64,000 bases of DNA from Gelidibacter algens. Its GTDB lineage: Bacteria; Bacteroidota; Bacteroidia; Flavobacteriales; Flavobacteriaceae. The position numbers and the translations under genes are program-made. The DNA lies in the NCBI RefSeq assembly GCF_001678675.1, contig NZ_LZRN01000002.1, positions 62,001 through 126,000 on the forward strand, written 5' to 3'. Under the pieces are notes generated by a model that did no database searches, had not been told where the DNA came from, and saw only the letters and a list, made by a program, of their open reading frames with translations. Shown here one piece after another: positions 1 to 8,956 of the stretch (within the stretch, counting starts at the first letter, position 1; each line of letters begins with the position of its first letter).

Positions 1-882
1 CGAGAATGCCCGGTTGATGTGGAGCACGCTCCAATGGGCCTCAAAGCCATCTTTACTAATGGTTTTTGATTCGTCATTTGGCAGATAATTGCCGATAAAA
101 CTTGGGTCTGGCCAATTGGAAGCCATGCTCATGGTGGTGGTTTTCCCAACGGGAATCAGCTCGATTTGCTTGCTTCCGTTGAAAGACATTGCCATGCTGA
201 ATTCTGAGTTTCCTTGATTTTGAGCGTCGTCGATTTTGAGAAAACCAGATTCCAAGGTGTCCAAATGTCCATCGTTAGACTGTTGGTCATCGCTATAATT
301 GGTCTGGAAAGTGTAGCTGTTATCATTCAATTTTAAAATCAATTCGCTTTTGATGCCTTTCAAATTGGAAGTCTTAAAAATCACACTTGCTTTATCCCAA
401 ATGATAGCGTCTGTTTTAATGCCTTTGTCAGCCAAATCTGTAGGTATGAAATGCCCCTTGAACGCCATATTGGTTGTAAATACGGCCGATTCAAAGTTGC
501 CACGATTTAAAGTTTTGGAATTCACAGTGACATCAGCATCCAGACTTTCGGGAAAAATGTAGGCGTAATTGATATGGGTTTGTGTTTCCTTGAGATAGGT
601 TTTGGTCTTTTCGTTAAAGGTTGAGGTTTGAGAATAGGTGTTATACGGCAATTTTAAAATGGGTCCGTATAAGAGGACGTTGTTTCCCCATTTGTCATTG
701 ATTTCATTGACCACATCTTGTTGTCTGAACGAGCGCTCGGTAATCAAGCTATTTATATAGGAAAGAGGAATCAATAAAATGAGTATCAAGAAACCTACCA
801 TGATCATTCTTGCGGTAATGGATGTTTTTAGCCAATTGCTAAATTTGTTGGGCTGTGGAGATTGTTTTTCAGTGTGTTCCAT
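1..882 (-). CDS. creD: CreD-family inner membrane protein, C-terminus cut by window edge
   Basis: The N-terminal 294 residues of a CreD (inner-membrane resistance/integrity) protein read from the ATG at 882 to the window edge. A charged N-terminus (MEHTEKQSPQPNKF) leads to one hydrophobic segment at about residues 25-45, then the family-typical ITERSFRQQDV and a large periplasmic region; the C-terminal multi-helix part lies outside. CreD proteins are linked to envelope stress and beta-lactam or colicin tolerance, but the biochemical role is unknown. In this phylum creD is commonly paired with a small winged-helix regulator, which is found here just upstream on the same strand. A 17-bp palindrome sits at 900-916 directly before the start, so it is probably controlled separately by that regulator. 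Family call is firm; function is inferred. Confidence 0.88.
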   Translation of the reverse strand, partial: MEHTEKQSPQPNKFSNWLKTSITARMIMVGFLILILLIPLSYINSLITERSFRQQDVVNEINDKWGNNVLLYGPILKLPYNTYSQTSTFNEKTKTYLKETQTHINYAYIFPESLDADVTVNSKTLNRGNFESAVFTTNMAFKGHFIPTDLADKGIKTDAIIWDKASVIFKTSNLKGIKSELILKLNDNSYTFQTNYSDDQQSNDGHLDTLESGFLKIDDAQNQGNSEFSMAMSFNGSKQIELIPVGKTTTMSMASNWPDPSFIGNYLPNDESKTISKDGFEAHWSVLHINRAFS

Positions 883-899
883 GAGTTAAAGTTTAAAGT

Positions 900-916
900 A
901 CTTTGTATTTCAAAGT
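900..916. promoter_or_regulatory. 17-bp palindromic operator candidate before creD
   Basis: The site reads ACTTTG-TATTT-CAAAGT, 6-bp perfect inverted arms around 5 bases, 18 bp from the creD start. The exact reverse-complement pattern (one arm base differs) recurs at 1971-1987 before the membrane protein/regulator unit. Sharing by two adjacent units around a winged-helix gene suggests it is that regulator's operator. Inference from position and symmetry. Confidence 0.55.
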
Positions 917-959
917 TGATTGATAAAAAAAATGTTTGTTGTTAGTGTAATAGAGGAGA

Positions 960-1253
960 CTATGTTTTATTGATTAGTTTTTCAAGCGCTTCAATATGTT
1001 TCTTAAATTCAGCTTCGCCTAGTTTAGTGGTACTATAACGTGTGTTGGGTTTTCTTCCTATAAATTGTTTCTCTACTTTAATATATGCTGCGGCCTCCAA
1101 TGCTTTTGCGTGGCTTGCCAAATTACCATCGGTGACTTCCAAAAGTTCTTTTAAAGTATTAAAATCGGCATATTCATTGACCATCAACACAGACATGATT
1201 CCTAAACGGATTCTGTGATCGAATACTTTATTTATGTTGTTGATGATGCTCAT
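960..1253 (-). CDS. Small winged-helix transcriptional regulator
   Basis: A 97-residue protein that is essentially one winged-helix DNA-binding domain of the ArsR/MarR-like 'winged helix DNA-binding' family. The helix-turn-helix is seen around residues 28-60 (DFNTLKELLEVTDGNLASHAKALEA) and the wing around 62-80 (IKVEKQFIGRKPNTRYSTT). There is no ligand domain and no Cys metal site, so the signal it senses is not visible. It is 82 bp downstream of the membrane protein 1336-1962 on the same strand, probably co-transcribed, and precedes creD. Matching palindromes before both units make it the likely autoregulator of the locus. The ATG at 1253 is the only sensible start. Confidence 0.85.
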   Translation of the reverse strand: MSIINNINKVFDHRIRLGIMSVLMVNEYADFNTLKELLEVTDGNLASHAKALEAAAYIKVEKQFIGRKPNTRYSTTKLGEAEFKKHIEALEKLINKT

Positions 1254-1335
1254 AGTACTTCCTGCGAAGGCAAGGATTTCATATTTTAAAGGTCAATTTA
1301 TTCTTGTGTTATTGTCAACTGCTAGTGGACACTGT

Positions 1336-1962
1336 TCACTTAATTCTGTCATACTTAAAATGCATCACGGCTCCATAAACAATATGCATAACGCCAAAAC
1401 CTAAGGCCCAAAAGTACAAGCCATAACCGACAAACTGGGTAGCGACGAGCCCTAAAGCAACATTGATCAATCCTAAATATCTAATGTCGCCCAAAGTATA
1501 TTTACTGGCATTGATACAACCCAATCCATAGAAGATCAGTGTTGCCGGCGCAATTAAACCGAACACTGCTTTATCAATTAAAACGAGGCAAAATAAACCC
1601 CCAGTAACAAGTGGTATTAAGAAATTGATGACGAGCCGTTTGGATGAACCATCCCAAATACGTGCATTATTTTTTTTAGCTTTTCTTACAGTAAGAACTA
1701 TTCCCGTAAAGATGGAAAGTAAAATCACTGACACCGCAACGACAAATAGCGTAGTGACCGTATCAAAGATTACAAAAAATCGTTTTAAAGGATTTTCTAT
1801 AATCTTAATCTCTTGAATAATATTATGAGCTATAAAGGCACCTACTAGTGCATAAATACCAGCGAGTATACCAGACAATCCGCTTAACGAAATAAACCGT
1901 GACGACTTATTCATCATATTTTTAATCTCGCTGATGTCTTTTAGATAGTCTTTCGATTCCAT
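1336..1962 (-). CDS. Multi-pass membrane protein of unknown function
   Basis: A 208-residue protein with about six hydrophobic segments (roughly residues 25-50, 65-90, 108-130, 133-150, 160-178 and 182-200) and a soluble N-terminus (MESKDYLKDISEIKNMMNK). I do not recognise a characterised family; similar proteins occur next to small winged-helix regulators and creD in flavobacteria. It has the best promoter of the region (2013-1982) overlapping the palindrome at 1971-1987. The following gene in the unit is the regulator, so it is probably the co-regulated partner. A sensor, transporter or stress-protective role cannot be told apart from the sequence. Confidence 0.75.
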   Translation of the reverse strand: MESKDYLKDISEIKNMMNKSSRFISLSGLSGILAGIYALVGAFIAHNIIQEIKIIENPLKRFFVIFDTVTTLFVVAVSVILLSIFTGIVLTVRKAKKNNARIWDGSSKRLVINFLIPLVTGGLFCLVLIDKAVFGLIAPATLIFYGLGCINASKYTLGDIRYLGLINVALGLVATQFVGYGLYFWALGFGVMHIVYGAVMHFKYDRIK

Positions 1963-1970
1963 AGTAAAGT

Positions 1971-2013
1971 ACTTTGAAATACAAAGCTAATATATTTATT
2001 TTGTTTATACAAA
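1971..2013 (-). promoter_or_regulatory. Bacteroidota promoter with overlapping palindromic operator
   Basis: On the minus strand a -33 TTTG (2013-2010) is followed after exactly 20 bases by a -7 TAGCTTTG (1989-1982), a textbook Bacteroidota sigma promoter. The palindrome ACTTTGAAATACAAAGC (1971-1987) overlaps the -7 element, where a repressor would block initiation. It drives 1962-1336 and probably 1253-960. Confidence 0.65.
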
Positions 2014-2067
2014 TTAAAACTTAGATTTGATATTATTTCAATAATTCACCCTGAGCCCTAAACGCTT

Positions 2068-4052
2068 ATGAAACCAACACCGCTTTTTATTCTTCTAGTT
2101 TTTTAGTTTTTTGTAATGTAAACGCTCAAGACTCTTTGAGTACAAATGTGCCGCCTGAGATATTATTTAAGAAACCCACCCAGAATAATTTTTCTATATC
2201 TCCTGACGGAAAATATTTTGTAGAAGTAGTTGAAAACAATATTGAAATTGACATTGTAGTTATAGATATTGACAGTTATTCACTTTTTAAACGAATTCCA
2301 GTTGGACATACAGCAATTCAGAATGTCTATTGGCTATCTTCCAAACGTTTAATTTATGAATCTTTAGGAGAAATTTTTGCGATCGATATTGATGGTACAA
2401 ATGCAACGCTTATTGTTGATAGGATGGCAGATCAATTGACAAGAGATTTATATAAATTACACGAAAATATAAGAGTTAATGGCGTGGTCAATTTGTTGCA
2501 TAGCAATAAAAATGAAATTTTAATACAAACCTATGACTACAGTGGGTATTGTAGTATAAAGAGGGTAAATATTTTTACAGGTCAAAAAATAACCGTACAT
2601 TGACGGAAAAATACGAAAAGATACACAGATGGATCTTAGATAGTGAGGGCAATATAAGACTAGGTATTCGATATAATGACACTGGATATGATTATCTAGT
2701 TAGGAGCTCTAAAAACAACAAATGGGAGCAATTTTATCTGAAAATGGATAATCAAGATATTCCATTAAAAATAGATGCTACGTCTTATTTGAGTCAGAAC
2801 GTAAACTTTGAGGGATTTGGTTTAGAAGAAGATATAATCTATATAACAACTAATTTAAATTCAGATAAAAGACAACTTATTTCTTATGATTTAGCAAAAG
2901 AAAAAGTTGTTGATATTCTGGTTGAAGATCCAAATTGTGATGTGAATGATCCTCATGGAAGAGATATTTCCTTTATTTATGATTTTTCAAATGGAGATTT
3001 GGCTGGAATTAGATTTGAAAGTATTGCTCCTTATTTTAAATGGTTCTCCCCAAAAATGAGCAGCTATCATGCCTCTTTGAATAAAAAACAATCCAGATTA
3101 TATTAATGATATCATTGGTTCTGATTCAAATGGCGACAGATTACTGATCCATCAATGGAGTGATACAAATGCAGGAAATATTGGAGTTTATAAAGTTAAG
3201 GAAGATGCCTATTACGTGATGTTTTATTTTAATGAAGAGCTCAATAATTACAAATTATCTAAAACAAAAATTGTAATTGCCAAAGCAAGAGACGATTTTA
3301 GGATTCCTTGTTATGTAACTTTGCCAATACACTATTCTAATAGTGAACCAATTCCGCTGGTAGTTATTCCCCATGGAGGTCCTTGGGCAAGAGATTATTG
3401 GGAATTAGATAGTTATGCTCATTATTTTTCGAATAGAGGTTATGCAACGCTTAGGGTGAATTTTAGAGGTTCAACAGGTTTTGGTAAAGAACACGTTTTA
3501 TCTGGTGTCAATAGTATTGATGAAGTAATGATTAACGATATTGCTGATGCAACTAATTTTGCTATAGAAAAATATAACTTAGACGCTAACAGCACATTTA
3601 TTTTTGGACACAGTTATGGTGGATATGCGGTTTATATGAGTTTACTGAAGTATCCAGACCTTTATGCAAAGGGAGTTGCGGTTTCTGCTCCTTCAGATAT
3701 TAAAGCTTGGTTGAAGACCCAGAAAAAAGAAGATAACTATTTTGCTTATGAATTTTGGAATTTTGCACTTGGATCAAAGAAGGCTAAATATTTAAACGAG
3801 ATTTCTCCAATACATTATGCACAAGATTATAAGAAACCGTTACTTATTTTTCACGGTAAAAACGATGAAGTCATTTCAGTTGAACAAGCGGAAGAAATGT
3901 TTTTTGAGTTGAAAAAATATAACAAGGATGTGAAGCTGGAGATTCTGCAAAAAGAAGGTCATAGCATTCTTGACAGCTATAGTTTAGGGTACATTTTGGA
4001 TGCCTCTAATGATTTTTTTATCCAAAATCAAAGTCACGTTCTTTCTGATTAA
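2068..4052 (+). pseudogene. S9 prolyl oligopeptidase family peptidase, three frameshifts
   Basis: Read across three single-base shifts the region encodes a secreted S9 peptidase of about 660 residues. ATG 2068 gives a signal peptide (MKPTPLFILLVF...) but T6 at 2099-2104 needs one more T to reach the rest of the signal and mature start (NAQDSLSTNVPPE). A second shift lies near A6 2584-2589 (one base missing) and a third at A6 3083-3088 (one A too many). The beta-propeller region precedes an alpha/beta-hydrolase domain with an intact triad: GHSYGG serine near 3615, HGKNDE aspartate near 3860, KEGHS histidine near 3960. Reading resumes cleanly after each shift, so this is either very recent decay or sequence error. 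Confidence 0.8.
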
Positions 4053-4106
4053 AATTTCAAAAATTTCTTACCATTCCTATTTTCTACTATTTAAAACGAT
4101 AAACTT

Positions 4107-4162
4107 TAGAAACTAGAAACTAGAAACTAGAAACTAGAAACTAGAAACTAGAAACTAGAAAC
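4107..4162. repeat. Tandem 7-bp repeat, unit TAGAAAC, 8 copies
   Basis: Eight perfect head-to-tail copies of TAGAAAC, flanked by decayed copies on the right (acaacagaaaccagaaacta). It is intergenic, 26 bp before the DUF1801 gene. Other arrays with the same 7-bp period lie at 20621, 32251 and 33733. Confidence 0.95.
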
Positions 4163-4187
4163 AACAGAAACCAGAAACTAAAAAACC

Positions 4188-4544
4188 TTGAAACCAGCAG
4201 AAGCCTACATCCTAAAGCAATCAGAACCATATCGTTCCATCATGATGCATTTACAAATGCTGATTGAGGTGACTGTTCCTGATACTGAGTTATTATTTAA
4301 ATGGAGTTTGCCATTCTTTTATATAGATAAGCGTCCTATTTGCTATATCAACCAAACCAAAGGCTATGTGGATTTGGTATTTTGGAATGCGGCGCGTTTT
4401 ACAACATATACAGAATTGTTAGTTACTGATAAACGAAAACGCATGAAATCATTGCGCTATAAAACCTTAGATGAAATTGATGATGTGGTTGTTATAGAAA
4501 TGGTAAAGCAGGCCTATAAGTTTAGGGAGCATAAGTTTTATTAG
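4188..4544 (+). CDS. DUF1801 domain protein
   Basis: A 118-residue single-domain protein of the DUF1801 (YdhG/YjhX-like, SCP2-like fold) type. The family signature is seen as EPYRSIMMHLQMLI near the N-terminus, then LLFKWSLPFFYIDKRPICYI and a YVDLVFW strand. No enzymatic function is known for this family. The start is TTG at 4188 (TTGAAACCAGCAG), because no in-frame ATG precedes the conserved N-terminus. Its 3' end overlaps by 23 bp the convergent SRPBCC gene, so no terminator separates them. The heptamer array just upstream may contain or separate its promoter. Confidence 0.82.
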   Translation: MKPAEAYILKQSEPYRSIMMHLQMLIEVTVPDTELLFKWSLPFFYIDKRPICYINQTKGYVDLVFWNAARFTTYTELLVTDKRKRMKSLRYKTLDEIDDVVVIEMVKQAYKFREHKFY

Positions 4545-5019
4545 TTGTTGGGATCACTTTTTTCCATTTATCAGATTCCGCAAATTCCTTTATGATTTGA
4601 TTGCGCTCTCTAAGGAACTTGGTCATATATTTTTGAAGATAAAGGTGATCAGCTAATCTGCCCAAAACCCCGTAAGGCGATTCATATTCAAAAACATCAG
4701 TCATTAATGTGCCACCGTCTAAATCTTTAAAATGATGCTCGTGCTTAAAACTTTTGAAAATACCAGACGCCATTTCATCAACAAAATAATATGGTGGATT
4801 GAATGCTGTAATTTTTGATGTCAGCGTGTGATACACTCCAAAATGTTTGGCATACCAGGTCACAGATTCATTTAAATCTATCAGTCCGTGGGTTTTTCCA
4901 GCAATTGCTGTTTCCTTAGTATTTTGGGTTGAAATTTTGTGAAGATCAATGCTACGGGCTAAATCAAAAACCAACGTTTTATTTGCAGTGATGAAAGTGT
5001 TTAACTCGATTTTTGGCAT
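4522..5019 (-). CDS. SRPBCC (START-like) family protein
   Basis: A 165-residue protein of the SRPBCC / 'cell division inhibitor-like' family, a helix-grip fold with a hydrophobic cavity. Characteristic stretches are TFITANKTLVFDLARSIDLH at the start, ITAFNPPYYFVDEMASGIFKSFKHEHHF in the middle and DVFEYESPYGVLGRLADHL towards the end. The ligand is unknown. It is 29 bp downstream of the GNAT gene on the same strand and probably co-transcribed. The ATG at 5019 fits the domain start. Confidence 0.82.
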   Translation of the reverse strand: MPKIELNTFITANKTLVFDLARSIDLHKISTQNTKETAIAGKTHGLIDLNESVTWYAKHFGVYHTLTSKITAFNPPYYFVDEMASGIFKSFKHEHHFKDLDGGTLMTDVFEYESPYGVLGRLADHLYLQKYMTKFLRERNQIIKEFAESDKWKKVIPTTNKTYAP

Positions 5020-5048
5020 ACCCGGATTTTAAATCCTGAAATAAAATA

Positions 5049-5516
5049 TTAAAGTTCCCTGTACATTAGGTAGTGTTCAAAAGCTAAACCTTTAAAATTC
5101 TTTTTATGTTTTTTCTCCACTTCATAATAGTGGGAATCAAAAAAATCAAAAGCCGTAATGGTCGCGTCACACTTCAGAACATCAAAGCCGTTGACAGATA
5201 CTCTCGATTCCATAATGCGAAGCAGTTTTGACCCAACGGTTCGTCTCTGGAAATTTTTATGTACGTACAACCCATCCATTTTATTTCCGTTTGTAAGATA
5301 AGAGAAGCCCACAATTTGCTGCTTCGCTTCTGCCACAAGAAAATAAAACTTTTCAATGCGCTCTTGCCATTTGTCAATGTCGTCAGCACCAGAAGACCAA
5401 ACTTGAATTTGCTTTTCAGAATAATGCTTGCTGTTTACGGTACGGATAGTGTCTCTAAAGATGGAGGTGATTTCCGGTAAATCGTCTAAGGTTGCTTGTC
5501 TAATTTCTATATCCAA
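5049..5516 (-). CDS. GNAT family N-acetyltransferase
   Basis: A 155-residue GNAT acetyltransferase. The acetyl-CoA site is recognisable in motif A as LYVHKNFQRRTVGSKLLRIMES (residues about 88-109), where R/Q-x-x-x-x-G replaces the commoner GxG pattern. N-terminal IRQATLDDLPEITSIFRDTI is the usual alpha1 region. The substrate is unknown. It sits between kdsA and the SRPBCC gene, all on the minus strand with short gaps, so a loose operon is possible. Confidence 0.85.
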   Translation of the reverse strand: MDIEIRQATLDDLPEITSIFRDTIRTVNSKHYSEKQIQVWSSGADDIDKWQERIEKFYFLVAEAKQQIVGFSYLTNGNKMDGLYVHKNFQRRTVGSKLLRIMESRVSVNGFDVLKCDATITAFDFFDSHYYEVEKKHKKNFKGLAFEHYLMYREL

Positions 5517-5605
5517 AACGTGATATTATCTAATGCTATTATTTATTTTATTACTGACCCCTGCTTGCCCTTCCGCAGCTTTTGCGAAGGCGGGACTACT
5601 GATCA

Positions 5606-6424
5606 CTATAAACTATTGACTGTTTTTCTGATCGCCACCAAATTAGTCAACAATTTTTCTAAATTATCGAGGTGAAGCATATTGGCGCCATCACTTTTGG
5701 CATTTGCTGGGTCAAAATGGGTTTCGATAAATAGGCCATCCACGTTGTTGACCACACCAGCTCTGGCAATGGTTTCAATCATATCTGGTCTGCCGCCTGT
5801 AACTCCAATGGTTTGGTTTGGCTGTTGCAGAGAATGCGTAACATCCAAAATGGTCGGTGCATATTGGCGCATGGTAGGGATGCCTCTAAAATCAACAATC
5901 ATATCCTGATAGCCAAACATCGTGCCTCTATCGGTAATCCATGCCTTGTCATTGCCTGCATCTTTCACTTTTTGAACGGCGTGTTTCATGGCTTCCGGAC
6001 TCATAAATTGTCCTTTTTTGAGATTGACTATTTTTCCGGTTTCGGCAGCAGCTACGACTAAATCAGTTTGCCGCACCAAGAATGCCGGAATCTGCAAAAC
6101 ATCAACATATTCCGCAGCCATTTTTGCATCAGAAATTTCATGGATATCGGTTACCGTTGGGATGTCAAAAGTCTCAGAAACTTTACGCAGTATTTTCAAT
6201 GCTTTTTCATCACCAATACCTGTAAAACTATCAATTCTACTTCGGTTTGCCTTTTTAAAACTCCCTTTAAAAACATAAGGAATTTTTAAATTATCGGTAA
6301 TCTTTAATACTTTTTCTGCAATGCGTAAGGCCATTTCTTCACCTTCAATGGCACAAGGGCCGCAAAGTAGAAAGAAATTATTGGCGTTAGTATGTTTTAA
6401 TTTAGGAACGTCGTTGAGAGTCAT
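5606..6424 (-). CDS. kdsA: 3-deoxy-8-phosphooctulonate synthase (KDO-8-P synthase)
   Basis: A 272-residue KdsA, condensing phosphoenolpyruvate with arabinose 5-phosphate to KDO 8-phosphate, the cytosolic first committed step to the inner-core sugar of LPS. Visible family motifs are GPCAIEGEEMALRIAE near residue 22, FKGSFKKANRSRIDSFTGIG near 53, and the C-terminal FIETHFDPANAKSDGANML. Length matches the family (about 270-285). It has its own -7 element at 6453-6446. Its presence marks the organism as an LPS-bearing Gram-negative. No anomalies are seen. Confidence 0.96.
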   Translation of the reverse strand: MTLNDVPKLKHTNANNFFLLCGPCAIEGEEMALRIAEKVLKITDNLKIPYVFKGSFKKANRSRIDSFTGIGDEKALKILRKVSETFDIPTVTDIHEISDAKMAAEYVDVLQIPAFLVRQTDLVVAAAETGKIVNLKKGQFMSPEAMKHAVQKVKDAGNDKAWITDRGTMFGYQDMIVDFRGIPTMRQYAPTILDVTHSLQQPNQTIGVTGGRPDMIETIARAGVVNNVDGLFIETHFDPANAKSDGANMLHLDNLEKLLTNLVAIRKTVNSL

Positions 6425-6445
6425 TTGTTGGGTGTTTTAAAAATG

Positions 6446-6453
6446 CAAAGTTA
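6446..6453 (-). promoter_or_regulatory. Candidate -7 element for kdsA
   Basis: The minus strand reads TAACTTTG, matching TANNTTTG, 22 bp upstream of the kdsA ATG. No clear TTTG is seen at the right distance upstream, so only the -7 half is supported. Confidence 0.45.
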
Positions 6454-6918
6454 CGGAAAATATTGCGTGATGTTGTGTCTGTCAAATAGGGAATTCACAT
6501 ATAACATTCAGAACTACTTTATGGATGAATTTTGAAATCTTGCAATGAGGTTTACAGATAAAGGCATTCAATCCAACCTGAAATTCTAACGCACTCCCGA
6601 AGCGTTGCTATTGTTAATTTTAATAATGACGGCACTGTCGGAAAAATCATTGCATATTCGATTGGTAAAATAAATATGTAACGTGTTTGGGCTAAATATT
6701 TTGAATTGGAAGACAAAATTCTCATTATGATTTTAGAACCGTTGTCTCAAGTCTCTCATCTAGGATCTAGCTTCTTTTCCAACATCTACGATCTAGCTTC
6801 TTTTCGAGAGTTGAGGGACTAAAAATTATGCGCTCCAATAAAGTAAAAAGCCTCTTTTTAAGCAACTTAAATAGTGCGCTTTCAAAAAAAAATCAAAATC
6901 AGACGCCTTCTTAACAAC
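6454..6918. other. Intergenic region between kdsA and typA, no gene seen
   Basis: About 465 bp with no convincing open reading frame. It contains a duplicated near-7-bp-phased segment (GATCTAGCTTCTTTT at about 6764-6778 and again at about 6790-6804), similar in style to the heptamer arrays elsewhere. The right end holds the typA promoter. Confidence 0.6.
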
Positions 6919-6945
6919 TTGTAAAAAAAAATTATCGTACATTTG
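6919..6945 (+). promoter_or_regulatory. Bacteroidota promoter for typA
   Basis: A TTG at 6919-6921 and a -7 TACATTTG at 6938-6945 (matches TANNTTTG), 16 bases apart, 26 bp before the typA ATG. The spacing is slightly short of the usual 17-23. Confidence 0.6.
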
Positions 6946-6971
6946 CGCGCTTAAAAAAAGGCACCATATAT

Positions 6972-8771
6972 ATGGCAAAAATAAAAAACATTGCAATTAT
7001 TGCACACGTTGACCACGGTAAAACAACCCTAGTTGACAAAATTATGTACCACTGTCAGTTGTTTCGTGAAAACGAAAATACTGGCGATTTAATTCTGGAT
7101 AATAACGATTTAGAGCGTGAAAGAGGTATTACAATTACTTCTAAAAACGTTTCCGTAATTTATAAGGATACAAAAATTAATGTTATCGATACTCCTGGTC
7201 ACGCGGATTTTGGCGGTGAAGTTGAGCGTGTATTGAATATGGCTGATGGCGTATTGCTTTTGGTAGATGCTTTTGAAGGTCCAATGCCGCAAACGCGCTT
7301 TGTACTTCAAAAAGCTCTTGATTTAGGATTGAAACCATGTGTGGTAATTAATAAAGTTGACAAAGAAAACTGTACACCAGAGGAAGTACATGAGGCTGTT
7401 TTTGATTTGATGTTTGAACTTGGTGCTGAAGAGTGGCAGTTGGATTTTCCAACCGTATACGGTTCTGCAAAGCACAATTGGATGAGTACAGATTGGAAAC
7501 ATCCAACAGATTCTCTTGAACCATTATTAGATATGGTTATTGAGCATATTCCCGATCCAAAAATTGAAGAAGGGACTACCCAAATGTTGATTACGTCTTT
7601 AGATTTCTCATCATTTACTGGGAGAATTGCAATTGGACGCTTACAACGCGGTATTTTAAAAACAGGCATGAATATCTCTTTGGTGAAGCGCGATGGAAAA
7701 ATCGTGAAATCTAAAATTAAAGAGCTGCATATTTTTGAAGGTATGGGCCGTAGAAAAGTTGATGAGGTACAAACTGGAGACATATGTGCTTTAGTTGGAT
7801 TGGAAGGCTTTGAGATTGGTGATACCGTTGCTGATTTTGAAAATCCAGAAGGGTTGAAAACCATTTCTATTGATGAGCCTACCATGAGTATGTTGTTTAC
7901 CATCAATGATTCTCCGTTTTTTGGTAAAGATGGAAAGTTTGTAACCTCCCGACATATTAAAGATCGTTTGCTTAGAGAACTTGAAAAGAATTTAGCGTTG
8001 CGCATGCAAGAAACGGATAGTGCAGATAAATTTATGGTCTTTGGCCGTGGTGTCTTGCATTTATCGGTATTGATTGAAACTATGCGTCGTGAAGGTTATG
8101 AACTTCAAATTGGTCAGCCGCAAGTAATCATTAAGGAAATTGATGGTGTAAAATGTGAGCCAATTGAGGAAATGACTATTGATTTACCAGAAGCTGTTTC
8201 AGGTAAAGCCATTGAAATGGTCTCTATTCGTAAAGGTGAAATGTTGAGTATGGAAGCCAAAGGCGAGCGTATGATCTGTAAATTCATGATTCCTTCAAGA
8301 GGAATTATCGGTTTAAGAAACAACTTGTTGACCGCTACTGCTGGTGAAGCAATTATGACGCATCGTTTTAAAGAATACCAACCAATGAAAGGTGGTATTC
8401 CAGAACGTCAGAATGGTTCTTTGGTATCTATGGAAAAAGGTCAGGCAATTCCATATTCTATTGATAAATTACAGGATAGAGGCAAGTTTTTTGTTGATCC
8501 GGGAGAAGATATTTATGAAGGTCAGGTTATTGGAGAAAACTCTCGTGGCGATGATATGGCGGTTAACGTTACCAAAACCAAAAAGATGAGCAACGTACGT
8601 TCTTCAGGTGCAGATGATAAGGCACGCATCATTCCAGCGGTAAAATTCTCATTAGAGGAGGCATTGGAGTACATCCAAAAGGACGAATATGTTGAGGTAA
8701 CTCCTCACTTTTTGCGTTTGCGTAAAATTTTGTTGACAGAAACGGAACGTAAGAGAGGTAAAGCGAATTAA
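6972..8771 (+). CDS. typA: Ribosome-associated translational GTPase TypA/BipA
   Basis: A 599-residue TypA/BipA, an EF-G-like GTPase that binds the 70S ribosome and aids subunit assembly and growth under stress or cold. G1 AHVDHGKTT (residues 11-19), the G2-region ERGITI, G3 DTPGHADF and G4 NKVDK are intact. Domain II, EF-G-like domains III and V and the TypA-specific C-terminal domain ([18 protein letters not shown], later [14 protein letters not shown]) follow in order. Length is normal (about 600). It is monocistronic, with its own promoter and a rho-independent terminator directly downstream. Confidence 0.97.
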   Translation: MAKIKNIAIIAHVDHGKTTLVDKIMYHCQLFRENENTGDLILDNNDLERERGITITSKNVSVIYKDTKINVIDTPGHADFGGEVERVLNMADGVLLLVDAFEGPMPQTRFVLQKALDLGLKPCVVINKVDKENCTPEEVHEAVFDLMFELGAEEWQLDFPTVYGSAKHNWMSTDWKHPTDSLEPLLDMVIEHIPDPKIEEGTTQMLITSLDFSSFTGRIAIGRLQRGILKTGMNISLVKRDGKIVKSKIKELHIFEGMGRRKVDEVQTGDICALVGLEGFEIGDTVADFENPEGLKTISIDEPTMSMLFTINDSPFFGKDGKFVTSRHIKDRLLRELEKNLALRMQETDSADKFMVFGRGVLHLSVLIETMRREGYELQIGQPQVIIKEIDGVKCEPIEEMTIDLPEAVSGKAIEMVSIRKGEMLSMEAKGERMICKFMIPSRGIIGLRNNLLTATAGEAIMTHRFKEYQPMKGGIPERQNGSLVSMEKGQAIPYSIDKLQDRGKFFVDPGEDIYEGQVIGENSRGDDMAVNVTKTKKMSNVRSSGADDKARIIPAVKFSLEEALEYIQKDEYVEVTPHFLRLRKILLTETERKRGKAN

Positions 8772-8798
8772 TTCGATCGATCTTAAATAGTTATATAA

Positions 8799-8829
8799 AA
8801 AGGAATTCCGTTTGGAGTTCCTTTTTTTT
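8799..8829 (+). terminator. Rho-independent terminator of typA
   Basis: Stem AAGGAATTCC / GGAGTTCCTT (one G-T wobble) around loop GTTT, followed by a run of T. Confidence 0.85.
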
Positions 8830-8956
8830 GTTTCTGACGACGCATGAGAATTACGAAATGTAATTAGCCTCTATTAAATGTAGGCAATTTTAATACCTTC
8901 ACTAAAATTATTGTAATTTGGAAGCCAATTTGAATCAAAAATTTTTATAACCTGCG

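Noticed and set aside
7307-8005. 232-codon minus-strand frame inside typA
   Set aside because: It lies entirely opposite a strongly conserved GTPase gene; a shadow frame.
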